From assembly GCA_009777135.1 (NCBI GenBank), contig WRMM01000164.1:1-5416 (forward strand): 5,416 bases of DNA, written 5' to 3'. This DNA comes from Candidatus Fibrimonadales bacterium. Lineage in GTDB: Bacteria > Fibrobacterota > Fibrobacteria > Fibrobacterales > Fibrobacteraceae. The notes under the pieces were generated by a model that saw only the letters and a program-made list of their open reading frames with translations, ran no database searches and was not told the DNA's origin. Made by a program: the position numbers and the translations under genes. How positions within the stretch are numbered: the first letter of the stretch is position 1; each line of letters opens with the position of its first letter. Of this stretch, positions 5,331 through 5,416 are shown piece by piece.

Positions 5331-5416
5331 AAGCACCGCAAACAGAAGCCTGATACACGCCCAATAAAACCCCATGCCCCTTACATTGACACATTCTTGA
5401 TAGGCTACGTCATCTT

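Larger units (their letters stand above)
5170..5416. other. Gene-free tail with hairpins; possible partial frames at the window edge
   Basis: No recognisable gene is visible. On the plus strand one frame is open from 5160 to the window end, with Met codons at 5289 and 5304, but neither has a ribosome binding site or a recognised family. On the minus strand a frame runs in from the edge and stops at 5319 (31 codons, ending FAVLEWG), also unrecognised. TTGACA at 5386-5391 matches a -35 consensus, but no -10 follows at proper spacing inside the window. The region's most definite content is the two hairpin structures listed separately. Confidence 0.5.

Noticed and set aside
5386..5416. TTGACA (5386-5391) as a -35 promoter element
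   Set aside because: No -10-like hexamer occurs 15-19 bases downstream inside the window, so a lone hexamer match is weak evidence.
5289..5416. Plus-strand open frame running off the 3' edge, and a minus-strand frame from the edge to 5319
   Set aside because: Neither has a ribosome binding site visible or a recognised sequence, and both run through the hairpin cluster. Partial genes remain possible but cannot be supported here.

Overview
The window holds one very large surface or secreted protein gene (360..4679), a strong intrinsic terminator, and a decayed toxin-antitoxin locus (intact antitoxin 4744..4977, toxin remnant 4978..5169). On either side is non-coding DNA rich in repeats and hairpins. 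The most likely host is a member of the Fibrobacterota (Fibrobacter or a gut relative). The evidence is indirect: Ser-rich linkers made of SSSS/SSSSS blocks, a divergent InlB-type repeat domain, and a short C-terminal module ending in Arg/Lys that resembles Type IX secretion (T9SS) sorting tails. No taxonomic marker gene is present, so this is inference, and a Bacteroidota host is not excluded.

Region 1..359 has no convincing gene. It is built from short inverted and dispersed repeats. They include an 18-bp imperfect inverted pair (24-41/205-222), another 18-bp pair (42-59/285-302), a 10-bp pair (1-10/237-246), an AT-rich hairpin (91-133), and a tandem octamer TTCAGACA x2 (312-327). A Shine-Dalgarno AGGAG (346-350) leads into the large gene.

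The 1439-residue protein has a signal peptide (about 1-37), nine divergent beta-rich repeats of roughly 115-145 residues (39-1236), an InlB-like domain (1244-1322), a Ser-rich linker (1324-1387), and a C-terminal tail (1405-1439). Cysteines occur strictly as two or none per repeat. Between linker and tail, 14 residues (1391-1404) are encoded by DNA that matches the dispersed repeat upstream of the gene, so repeat DNA seems to have been absorbed into the reading frame. A GC-rich hairpin with a T-tract (4692-4724) ends the transcript.

Twenty bases after the T-tract begins a 77-residue ribbon-helix-helix antitoxin. Directly behind its stop, in the same frame, lie 63 codons that read as the C-terminal half of a MazF/PemK-family endoribonuclease. 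The catalytic N-terminal half is missing, so this looks like an orphan antitoxin left by an internal deletion in the toxin. The last 247 bases (5170..5416) hold no recognisable gene but contain two hairpin structures, one with a perfect 7-bp stem and a GTGA (GNRA-type) loop.

I see no complete new defence or mobile system. The points most worth following up are the antitoxin/toxin-remnant arrangement, the repeat family shared by the upstream DNA and the gene's 3' end, and the nine-repeat surface protein.
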